Shown in pieces: positions 1 to 5,271 of a stretch of DNA of 6,048 nt. The notes below the pieces were generated by a model. That model was not told the DNA's origin, did no database searches, and saw nothing but the letters and a program-made list of their open reading frames with translations. Origin of the DNA: Clostridia bacterium (GTDB lineage: Bacteria > Bacillota_A > Clostridia > Oscillospirales > Acutalibacteraceae); contig JAILQN010000081.1 in assembly GCA_024699005.1 (NCBI GenBank), positions 1-6,048 of the forward strand, written 5' to 3'. Each line of letters begins with the position of its first letter. Position 1 is the stretch's first letter. A program made the position numbers and the translations under genes.

Positions 1-180
1 TGGACGCTCGGTGCGGTTTCAAAAGGAACCTCCGTGAGGAGCTTAACTGAAATCACGGCGGAATCGGAGAAAGGCGCCCGTTCCTCCGCCAGCACGATCA
101 TCTCAGCGCCGGAAAAAAGCGTCGTTGCTGTAAATACTGCCCTGCCGCCGGAGGTTTCTACCGAAAAGCGGAGGTATTGA
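1..180 (+). CDS. 3' end of an unrecognised gene (partial)
   Basis: An open frame enters from the left edge and ends at TGA 178-180, giving the last 59 residues of a protein. The visible tail is rich in Ser, Ala, Glu, Lys and Arg and ends in a basic K-R-R-Y. No catalytic motif, membrane segment or known domain can be seen. The stop sits inside the ribosome-binding region of the next gene: GGAGG at 170-174 lies within its last codons. The two genes are therefore probably co-transcribed and translationally coupled. The base composition is moderately GC-rich, like the first third of the next gene. I do not recognise the family. Real coding is likely because of the coupled arrangement, but too little is visible to name it. 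Confidence 0.5.
   Translation, partial: WTLGAVSKGTSVRSLTEITAESEKGARSSASTIISAPEKSVVAVNTALPPEVSTEKRRY
170..174 (+). promoter_or_regulatory. Ribosome binding site that selects the GTG start at 183
   Basis: GGAGG lies 8 nt before GTG 183 but only 2 nt before the alternative TTG 177, so GTG 183 is the better start for the following gene. Confidence 0.6.
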
Positions 181-182
181 TA

Positions 183-830
183 GTGTATGGAAGTGGGGTT
201 ATAGAGCCTTACAGCACAAATACCCTCACAAGGATCATTGGATCCGTCTTCCACATATGGGCCAGTATCGGTGACCGTGCGGGCAGGACCGTTCAGAGAC
301 TCAACGAGCTCTACGCCACAAACGGCCAGATCGGCTACGTTTCCACCGAGCGCGTGGACGGCAAGGTTATTCTGCCGGAAGGCATCGAAAACGCAGATGA
401 TGAGTATTTAGAAACCACATTCGGCAAACTTTCGGATAAAGAAAAAAAGTGGATACAAAACGCCTTAGAGCTGCTTAAACAAGATTACTCACTAATAGCC
501 GTGATAAAAACACTGAAACAGGCGTTGGATGATCAATCGCTTGCGAAAGAAGAGCGGATTCAAATCGAAGCAAAATGTGAAAAAGCTATCATTCAGCTTC
601 TTGAGGACAGAGATAAAATGAATCTCGCTGTGGAAAACTACTTGTCCGCGTATTTATTATCATTCCATAAAGGTTTTGACTTGATTGATACCGGCATGCA
701 GACACATGACACAGATCTTGTGATTCAGGGGAATGTGTTAATACAAGAACAAATGGGTTACGACACCCAATTCTGTAACCAATCAGAATTTGATAAACTG
801 ATGGCTTCGGACGACGATTTTAAACTATGA
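183..830 (+). CDS. Hypothetical protein, about 215 aa, possibly two-part
   Basis: I do not recognise this family. The frame can begin at TTG 177, but GTG 183 has the better spacing from GGAGG 170-174 and is chosen here. Residues 1 to about 75 contain the stretch S-I-G-D-R-A-G-R-T-V-Q-R-L-N-E-L, followed by beta-like sequence (Q-I-G-Y-V-S-T-E-R-V-D-G-K-V). From about residue 78 the protein is acidic and helical, with Lys/Glu/Leu-rich segments, and it ends in a conserved-looking tail (E-F-D-K-L-M-A-S-D-D-D). The DNA for the second part is clearly more AT-rich than for the first. There is no signal peptide, transmembrane segment or enzyme motif. It stops 14 nt before the TerB-like gene, which has its own strong ribosome binding site, so the two are likely one operon. 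It could be a cargo or host protein of unknown role. The gene call is firm; the function is unknown. Confidence 0.7.
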   Translation: MYGSGVIEPYSTNTLTRIIGSVFHIWASIGDRAGRTVQRLNELYATNGQIGYVSTERVDGKVILPEGIENADDEYLETTFGKLSDKEKKWIQNALELLKQDYSLIAVIKTLKQALDDQSLAKEERIQIEAKCEKAIIQLLEDRDKMNLAVENYLSAYLLSFHKGFDLIDTGMQTHDTDLVIQGNVLIQEQMGYDTQFCNQSEFDKLMASDDDFKL

Positions 831-837
831 TAGGAGG
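831..837 (+). promoter_or_regulatory. Strong ribosome binding site for the TerB-like gene
   Basis: TAGGAGG lies 7 nt before ATG 845, directly after the TGA of the upstream gene. This fixes the start at 845 and indicates co-transcription. Confidence 0.7.
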
Positions 838-844
838 AAAATAA

Positions 845-1273
845 ATGCTGATCATTCAAAAGAAAAGCGCATTTTCTATATTTTACGGGTTGATCTTCGT
901 GGATGGCGAAATCGGTGAAGATGAATTGCATAAATTAGACGAATTGGGTAACGAGATAGATCCAGAGTTTTTTGCTGACTATCGTAATGTTGTTATCGCT
1001 GCGGGACACGCTCTGCGAGACAAAATGATCGATGAAGAAGATCTTTATGACGTAATCGCCGAAGATGTTCAGGATGCAATACGTGATACAGTTGATATCC
1101 CCGAACAAGGCGTTCCTTCTCGATTGCTGCTTTGGAATATGATGACGCTCGCTTTCAGCAACGGTGATTATGCCGACATACAACGCAGACTCATTAAGCA
1201 TCATTACTCAACGAAGAAGTATTCAGAAAAGAAAAAAATGCCCACCGGGAACCGCTTTCCCGATGGGCAATAG
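845..1273 (+). CDS. TerB-like helical protein with an apparently replaced C-terminus
   Basis: ATG 845 follows TAGGAGG at ideal spacing. The 142-aa product has two copies of the helix/acidic-loop pattern typical of TerB-like (tellurite-resistance-associated) domains. These are F-V-D-G-E-I-G-E-D-E-L at residues 18-28 and, near residues 95-115, L-L-W-N-M-M-T-L-A-F-S-N-G-D-Y followed by R-R-L-I-K-H-H. TerB-like domains are small all-helical, metal-linked modules found beside stress, phage-defence and secretion genes; the substrate of this one is unknown. A normal second half would continue into further helices after R-L-I-K. Here it runs instead into a Lys/Ser-rich stretch and 10-12 residues encoded by the hairpin of the opposite-strand phage terminator (1239-1269). 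I infer that the native 3' end was lost when the phage joined here. The family call is moderate; the truncation is an inference. Confidence 0.6.
   Translation: MLIIQKKSAFSIFYGLIFVDGEIGEDELHKLDELGNEIDPEFFADYRNVVIAAGHALRDKMIDEEDLYDVIAEDVQDAIRDTVDIPEQGVPSRLLLWNMMTLAFSNGDYADIQRRLIKHHYSTKKYSEKKKMPTGNRFPDGQ
1227..1269 (-). terminator. Rho-independent terminator of the minus-strand phage operon
   Basis: On the minus strand, the stem GCCCA/TGGGC plus CGGGAA/TTCCCG (arms 1239-1251 and 1257-1269, one C-A mismatch, 5-nt loop) is followed by seven T residues (1238-1232), a C and four more T residues. It lies 17 nt past the endolysin stop. Hairpin and T-tract are orientated only for the minus strand: on the plus strand the A-tract precedes the hairpin. 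The last codons of the convergent TerB-like gene are embedded in it. Confidence 0.9.
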
Positions 1274-1285
1274 ATTAATATTCAG

Positions 1286-2185
1286 CTATTTCTCCGGCAG
1301 CTTAAGCTTCTGCCCTGAGTAAATCACGTTTGTTTTCAGGTTGTTGAGTTTGACAATCTCAGTATAGCGACGACCATCGCCGAGCTGCTTCCGTGCGATC
1401 TCCCACAGCGAGTCGCCGTGAACTACGGTATATATCCGCTCTGTTTTTGCCGTGTATACCGCTTTACCGTTCGCGTCGAAAACAGAGTAACCGGGGGTCT
1501 TGTCAGCGCAGGCCTTCGCGTTTGCAAGCTCTTTGAAAGCGCCTTTCTGCGATTTGGAATCTGCCCAGGTCTTGCGGACGCGATAAAGCGTCTGAACGGA
1601 AGTCGCTGGCTTGGTCGGAACGGATGTCCCGCCGGCAGTGGTACCGCCCTGAAGCTTCGCCGTGACCTGCTTTGCCAGATCCGCCATGTGGTTCATCATC
1701 CACGTACCGGGGCAGGCCGTGGACGCGAACCAACGGTGCACCGTCAGGATCATCTCGTCAGCCTTGGGAGTGTAATTGAGTGTCTTTGTTTTGTCCCCGA
1801 ACCAGATGAGTTTCGTCTTTCCATTGCGCCTGCATATGTCTACACACAGCTCGACAAGCATCGCGTAGACAGTTCCGTTAAACGCGTAGGGCTCCGACGT
1901 GTCCGATGCGCACTCGATGGTAATGGCGCGGTGATCATTCTCCCTGCTTGAGGAGCACCACGAGCGGTTCTTCTCATCCACGTAGAGCCCGACCCTGCCG
2001 GTTTTGTCAATGCCGTAATTCGCGGACACCTCCCGGCTGCCACAAAATATCTCTCCTAAGGTCTCGGCCGTACACTGACCGACTACGCAGTGGGGAGTTA
2101 TGCGGTCGATGGAGTGCGTTCGCTGCCCGGAGTTGTGCGGGCTGAGTTTTGTGTAAACCACCATTTTGGAATTCGTATAAGCCAT
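1286..2185 (-). CDS. Endolysin: N-acetylmuramoyl-L-alanine amidase (Amidase_2) with C-terminal LysM
   Basis: This 299-aa phage lysin cuts the amide bond between N-acetylmuramic acid and L-alanine in peptidoglycan at the end of infection. Residues about 20-165 form an Amidase_2 (T7-lysozyme/PGRP-like) zinc amidase. The expected zinc ligands are His32 (in T-P-H-C-V-V-G-Q), His150 and Cys158 (in V-H-R-W-F-A-S-T-A-C-P-G), with catalytic-site residues Tyr57 (S-A-N-Y-G-I-D) and Thr156. After a Gly/Thr/Pro linker (about 180-197) comes a Y-R-V-R-K-T-W segment (200-245) that looks like the SPOR-like module often found in clostridial prophage lysins. A LysM peptidoglycan-binding domain follows (251-297: Y-T-V-V-H-G-D-S-L-W-E-I-A to I-Y-S-G-Q-K-L-K-L-P). 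ATG 2185 is chosen over a TTG at 2203 because AAAGGAG (2200-2194) sits 8 nt before it. There is no signal peptide, so export depends on the holin. All domains appear intact. Confidence 0.95.
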   Translation of the reverse strand: MAYTNSKMVVYTKLSPHNSGQRTHSIDRITPHCVVGQCTAETLGEIFCGSREVSANYGIDKTGRVGLYVDEKNRSWCSSSRENDHRAITIECASDTSEPYAFNGTVYAMLVELCVDICRRNGKTKLIWFGDKTKTLNYTPKADEMILTVHRWFASTACPGTWMMNHMADLAKQVTAKLQGGTTAGGTSVPTKPATSVQTLYRVRKTWADSKSQKGAFKELANAKACADKTPGYSVFDANGKAVYTAKTERIYTVVHGDSLWEIARKQLGDGRRYTEIVKLNNLKTNVIYSGQKLKLPEK

Positions 2186-2208
2186 TAAATAATCTCCTTT
2201 CAAAAGTT

Positions 2209-2233
2209 CAGACGGCCCGTAATGAGCCGCCTG
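2209..2233 (-). other. Hairpin between tail-fibre gene and endolysin
   Basis: CAGGCGGC and GCCGTCTG (minus strand) form an 8-bp stem with one G-U pair and a 9-nt loop, just before the endolysin ribosome binding site. Only CTTTTG follows, so at best it is a weak or partial terminator. It could also be an RNA-processing or stability element that sets endolysin level relative to the tail genes. Confidence 0.5.
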
Positions 2234-2258
2234 TCTTAATAAATCGTTGTTGCCCAGG

Positions 2259-2891
2259 TCACCATACGACCCAGCAGTATGTCTGCCGGTAAAAGCTCTG
2301 CTTACTTAACGTTCCCGTATCACCAAGTCGCAGCTTCGGTAAACTTACTGTTACGGAACCATTTGTACGGTCCCATGAAACGCAATTTGCTACGGAGGCA
2401 TCGGCCACAAGAGTGTACGCTCCCGCTCCCGAAGTCTCTGCGTTGTTGTACGCGCATATGGCGTAATGGTACCTGTCAACCGTTCCGGGGACACATACGA
2501 AACGATTCATCGCCCCGTTATTCGCCGAGTTCTTACCCTGCCATCCGGGTTTTAGTATCATTATGTTCGTCGGTGTCCCGGTTATTCCCGAGATCGTATA
2601 TGACGTCGGAGTATTTGATCCTGTATCATAAGACCCGAATTGAGGTATTGTGAGCGTTCCGGTAACTTTTCCGCTCTTGCCTACAGCAGTATTTCCGTAT
2701 GCGACATTCGACGCGGCTGCCGTCAGACTTGACGGGTCGAAACTCGCCGTGACTCCGGAATAATAACCGCTCCCGACGCTTCCGGACAGCGTAGTCGGCG
2801 TCAGGGCTATGCTCCCGGCGCTCCTGTTGACGTAGGCCGCTATCGCCGCATCCATCTGCGCCCCCGTAAAACCTGATTGATGATCTGCCAT
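2259..2891 (-). CDS. Tail-fibre / appendage-like phage protein
   Basis: This 210-aa protein is made mostly of Ser, Thr, Gly, Ala and Asn, as in phage adhesion proteins. Residues about 5-23 (G-F-T-G-A-Q-M-D-A-A-I-A) are a short helical start common in phage tail-appendage proteins. Residues 30-82 hold repetitive beta sequence, including G-N-T-A-V-G-K-S-G-K-V-T-G-T-L, typical of clostridial tail proteins. The C-terminal half is beta-rich with several aromatic residues and ends W-V-V-W. It probably helps bind the host surface, but no receptor can be inferred. ATG 2891 is chosen because it overlaps the upstream stop as TAATG and has GGAGGG 9 nt ahead; a longer in-frame start at 2912 lies inside the upstream gene. 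It is the last structural gene before the lysin. The general class is likely; the exact role is not known. Confidence 0.7.
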   Translation of the reverse strand: MADHQSGFTGAQMDAAIAAYVNRSAGSIALTPTTLSGSVGSGYYSGVTASFDPSSLTAAASNVAYGNTAVGKSGKVTGTLTIPQFGSYDTGSNTPTSYTISGITGTPTNIMILKPGWQGKNSANNGAMNRFVCVPGTVDRYHYAICAYNNAETSGAGAYTLVADASVANCVSWDRTNGSVTVSLPKLRLGDTGTLSKQSFYRQTYCWVVW

Positions 2892-3145
2892 TATGTCACA
2901 CCCTCCAGCCAACTCTCAATGACAGCGGCCGTATATGCGGACGTGTATTCTCCGCCCGCATCTGCAGTCTTGAAATATCCTCCGCCACGGTTTTTCCAGT
3001 CATATCCGTCGGATGTTCTTAAGCCCGCAGATGTTTCCACAATACACCACAGCTTGAAACCCGTCTCGCCGCCCGCGATAAAGGGCCCCATATACTTCCG
3101 CTGCCCGTTGTACTCTATACCGAAATCGGTGATCGTTACCGCCAT
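2891..3145 (-). CDS. Small phage protein of unknown function (84 aa)
   Basis: I do not recognise a named family. The 84-aa product starts M-A-V-T-I-T-D-F-G, is rich in Gly, Tyr and Trp, and ends in a short helix (Y-T-A-A-V-I-E-S-W-L). It has no membrane segment or signal peptide. Such small beta-rich proteins commonly sit among tail or baseplate accessory genes. The start is ATG 3145, with GGAGG 11 nt upstream inside the preceding gene; the gap to that gene's stop is 3 nt. Its own stop overlaps the next start by 1 nt (TAATG). Expression is therefore locked to its neighbours, which suggests a part of the same tail assembly. Coding is well supported by the tight packing; the function is inferred only from context. 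Confidence 0.75.
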   Translation of the reverse strand: MAVTITDFGIEYNGQRKYMGPFIAGGETGFKLWCIVETSAGLRTSDGYDWKNRGGGYFKTADAGGEYTSAYTAAVIESWLEGVT

Positions 3146-3148
3146 AGA

Positions 3149-3469
3149 TCAGGACACCTCCGCCTGCTCTCTGACTCTCGCCACAAGATCGATTATTCTC
3201 ACCACCGGCGGGACGGTTATCTCAAACTCGATCGTGTATGTCCCCGCCTCATGGGGATTGAACATAAAGGTAACGGTATGCTTTTCGTTATCTATTACGC
3301 ACGCACCCGCAGCGGTCACATTCCGGTTCTTGTCAACGACCTGGTAGAGCGCCTCGGTTATCGTGAAGATATCGGCTTCGGAGTCCGTGACCTGGATGGT
3401 TATCGGTCTGTTCTCTCCGACTACGTACGGTTCAGGCAGGTTGTACCTGCCCTTGCATATGCAGTTCAT
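3149..3469 (-). CDS. Small beta-sandwich (Ig-like) phage protein (106 aa)
   Basis: The 106-aa product begins with a Cys-containing stretch (M-N-C-I-C-K-G-R-Y). It then alternates beta-strand-like segments, such as P-I-T-I-Q-V-T-D and H-T-V-T-F-M-F, and ends with A-G-T-Y-T-I-E-F-E-I-T-V. The G-T-Y-x-I/V-x-F pattern is characteristic of the last strands of an Ig-like or fibronectin-like sandwich. It probably forms part of the tail tip or decoration together with the two upstream Ig-like genes. ATG 3469 overlaps the upstream TGA as ATGA, and AAAGGAG lies 8 nt ahead, so re-initiation is likely. It has no signal peptide or membrane helix. It could instead be a neck or capsid-decoration protein. 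The fold suggestion is moderate; the role is inference. Confidence 0.7.
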   Translation of the reverse strand: MNCICKGRYNLPEPYVVGENRPITIQVTDSEADIFTITEALYQVVDKNRNVTAAGACVIDNEKHTVTFMFNPHEAGTYTIEFEITVPPVVRIIDLVARVREQAEVS

Positions 3470-3834
3470 TTACAACACTCCTTTACCACTTTGAATATCA
3501 ACGATTCATCCGCAAGAATAAATGCCGGGCTTTCATCAATGAGTTCAAATACGACGCGCTCATCCAAGACCGTAAAGATCAGCGTCTCATGAATAAGCGT
3601 GAACCTTACCGGGTCCTCGTCAAGCTGAAAGCAGACGTTACCCGAAGATAAATACAGAATTCCGCACCAGAAGCCGATGTCGCCGTCGTCGTCTATCGCG
3701 TAAAACCGACAGGCGTATTGCCCGTCGGTCATATCGGCGGGAACGGCGCACGTCCATAGGCCGTCCCCGCCTTCGTTTTGAAATTCAACCTGCCAATTAT
3801 CGCAGGTGCCGTATACACGGACTATCCTGTTCAT
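3466..3834 (-). CDS. Phage Ig-like protein with six tandem 9-residue C-terminal repeats
   Basis: The 122-aa product has two parts. Residues about 3-65 look like an Ig-like domain: R-V-Y-G-T-C-D-N-W near the start, then P-A-D-M-T-D-G-Q-Y-A-C-R-F-Y-A-I-D and W-C-G-I-L-Y-L, the pattern of tail-associated bacterial Ig-like domains. Residues 69-122 are six back-to-back 9-residue repeats with Phe at positions 69, 78, 87, 96, 105 and 114 and consensus F-x-[LV]-x-x-E-x-x-x. They give alternating hydrophobic/acidic beta-like sequence. The start is ATG 3834, overlapping the upstream stop by one base (TGATG); a GTG three bases earlier is possible. No Shine-Dalgarno sequence is clear, so translation is probably coupled to the preceding gene. 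It is likely a tail accessory protein; the role of the repeats is unknown. Confidence 0.75.
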   Translation of the reverse strand: MNRIVRVYGTCDNWQVEFQNEGGDGLWTCAVPADMTDGQYACRFYAIDDDGDIGFWCGILYLSSGNVCFQLDEDPVRFTLIHETLIFTVLDERVVFELIDESPAFILADESLIFKVVKECCK

Positions 3835-4901
3835 CACGCATTACCGTTGCGGACAAACGCCGTAATAGTAATGACCGTTCCGGCGTTAGTCGGATTAGGA
3901 GTTACGCGCACCCAGTCGAACACCGGCACGGTATTGTTCTGCACGATTACTCCGGTCCAGATGGTCGTCAGCCCGGCGCTGTTCGTCGCCGTGATCGTCA
4001 CGTTGTTTGACGCGTTCTGAGTAAGCTGAACGATAATGTCAAACGTACCGCCCGTTGCCGTCGTGGTGTATTCCGTACCGTTCACGTCGACCGTGATCTG
4101 AACGGGGCTTGTCTCATCGTCCGTAGTCGTACCGGTGATGTGATAGCTCATCTCCGCCGTTACCACGCTCGCCGAAGACGGAGACGTTACCGCCAGCGTA
4201 GGAGCCGTTACATCGCATACGAATGTGATGGTGCTTGTAGTCGTCGTATTCCCGTCGCAGTCCCCGATGGTAAAAGCAACAGTATGAGACGCCCCCACAC
4301 CCGTCGTCGAGAGAGCGTTTTTCGGAGTAGCGGTGCAAAGATACTCGCCGGTTTCAGAATCGTAAGAGTAATCGGTGGTAAAATTCTCTTCAATGTCCGC
4401 ACCGGAGTAATTCACACCGTCAAGGGTGATAACGAGCAGATTGAAGTCTATACCCGAATCTCCCTGCCCCTCTGTCGTTGCTGTGGCGTCCATTGCACCG
4501 ACGTCCTTGATCTTTACCGCGAAGGTAGGTGTCGCCGTATCAAATTTCTGATTGGCCGTCGGTGTGATGGTTGTGACTGTCGGCGCGACCTGCTCTTTTA
4601 CTCTTAAGCCCAGAGCCTCGAAACCCGCGTCTGCCATCGTGTAGTTTTCGGAAGATGTCCCAGCGTTGTTTACGGCCCATAACGTGCCGGAGAACACGCC
4701 GACCGACTTGCCGTCGATCGTCCGTTTGGTATTCTGTTTGAAAGATGAACCGAGCGGCAGGGTCTCCGTTCCGACCCAGCCGCCGACTACGTTCCCATTA
4801 TCGTCGGTTACCGTAGCGTCGTAAGTTAACGTGATTGTGTGCTGCGTCCCCGCAGCGTCCGTGTAGCGGTAATATACCGCTCCGTCTGTCATTGCCGCCA
4901 A
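3834..4901 (-). CDS. Multi-domain Ig-like phage tail protein (355 aa)
   Basis: The 355-aa product is rich in Thr, Asn, Val and Ala. Residues 1-100 form an N-terminal region (W-A-V-N-N-A-G-T near 75-82) that probably docks to the tail. Two Ig-like sandwiches follow. One (about 105-230) begins V-A-P-T-V-T-T-I-T-P. The second (about 232-320) begins T-A-P-T-L-A-V-T-S-P and has a G-T-T-T-D-D-E strand and a late N-V-T-I-T-A-T-N-S-A-G-L strand, resembling glucodextranase-like/Big-type domains. The last 30 residues carry V-T-P-N-P-T-N-A-G, a C-terminal motif seen in related phage proteins. Ig-like domains on phage tails are thought to bind surface sugars weakly; that role is inferred here. The start is TTG 4901, because AGGAGG (4916-4911) lies 9 nt before it, whereas ATG 4892 is 18 nt away. 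No lytic motif is present. Confidence 0.8.
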   Translation of the reverse strand: MAAMTDGAVYYRYTDAAGTQHTITLTYDATVTDDNGNVVGGWVGTETLPLGSSFKQNTKRTIDGKSVGVFSGTLWAVNNAGTSSENYTMADAGFEALGLRVKEQVAPTVTTITPTANQKFDTATPTFAVKIKDVGAMDATATTEGQGDSGIDFNLLVITLDGVNYSGADIEENFTTDYSYDSETGEYLCTATPKNALSTTGVGASHTVAFTIGDCDGNTTTTSTITFVCDVTAPTLAVTSPSSASVVTAEMSYHITGTTTDDETSPVQITVDVNGTEYTTTATGGTFDIIVQLTQNASNNVTITATNSAGLTTIWTGVIVQNNTVPVFDWVRVTPNPTNAGTVITITAFVRNGNA

Positions 4902-4910
4902 TAGTATCAG

Positions 4911-4916
4911 CCTCCT
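4911..4916 (-). promoter_or_regulatory. Consensus ribosome binding site selecting TTG 4901
   Basis: AGGAGG on the minus strand is 9 nt before TTG 4901 and 18 nt before the nearest ATG (4892), so the rarer TTG is the likely start of the Ig-like gene. Confidence 0.65.
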
Positions 4917-4934
4917 GTGATCCGTCTATATTTT

Positions 4935-5267
4935 TCATTTCGTTTCGCTGTCTTCGGAGCTGTCCGATTTGTGATGCAACTGCTCCAGTACGTCTTTCAC
5001 CTTGCCGGGAAACGGCAGACCGAGCTGTGCAGCGTTTTCCAGAATGGATATCCCCTCGTTTGAGAGATAAAAGAAAATGACCGCGGTCCGCATTATCGCG
5101 TGTTCCCCGAGGACGTAGACGTCCAGAATATTCGCTATTCCGACAATGCAGAAAATGACCACCTTCTTGGCGATCCCCTTGAAGCCGACCTGGCTGGACA
5201 GCTCCTTATGGGAAATCGCAACAAATACGCCCGTATCTGGATGTGCAGGATTTACTTTTTCAAACAC
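4935..5267 (-). CDS. Chimeric, N-terminally truncated phage holin (fused to the start of a SAM-synthetase-like gene)
   Basis: From about residue 12 to the end this is a class 4_1 (toxin-secretion/phage-lysis) holin: T-G-V-F-V-A, then G-F-K-G-I-A-K-K, a membrane segment at 36-53, a second at 58-76 and the family signature F-F-Y-L-S-N-E-G-I-S-I-L-E-N-A. The tail is hydrophilic and acidic. Holins form the membrane lesions that release the endolysin. Family members are usually about 130-150 aa, with an additional N-terminal membrane region before a D-Y-x-T-G motif. Here (110 aa) that part is absent. The first 11 residues (M-F-E-K-V-N-P-A-H-P-D) instead match my memory of the start of phage-type S-adenosylmethionine synthetases. 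GTG 5267 has AAGGAAAGG (5281-5273) ahead, inside the end of the terminase gene. I infer an in-frame deletion fusion; lysis activity may be lost or changed. Confidence 0.85.
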   Translation of the reverse strand: MFEKVNPAHPDTGVFVAISHKELSSQVGFKGIAKKVVIFCIVGIANILDVYVLGEHAIMRTAVIFFYLSNEGISILENAAQLGLPFPGKVKDVLEQLHHKSDSSEDSETK

Positions 5268-5271
5268 TGTT

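Noticed and set aside
935..1204. Minus-strand open frame inside the TerB-like gene
   Set aside because: The plus-strand gene has a strong ribosome binding site and a family pattern; this frame has neither and lies beyond the minus-strand terminator.
1287..1295. Nine-base match TATTTCTCC near 1287 and near 5974, considered as an attachment repeat
   Set aside because: It is too short and low-complexity to distinguish from chance, and the first copy lies in the endolysin coding sequence.
1418..1951. Long plus-strand open frame opposite the endolysin
   Set aside because: It is antisense to a clear amidase-LysM gene; the translation is Arg/Cys-rich with no motif or ribosome binding site.
2240..2265. 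Alternative frame at the end of the tail-fibre-like gene giving a different C-terminus
   Set aside because: The annotated end in W-V-V-W is plausible for such proteins and no slippery sequence is seen, so a frameshift is not supported.
4140..4607. Plus-strand open frame opposite the Ig-like tail gene
   Set aside because: The extreme Arg-rich composition reflects the complement of Thr/Ala/Val codons in the real gene.
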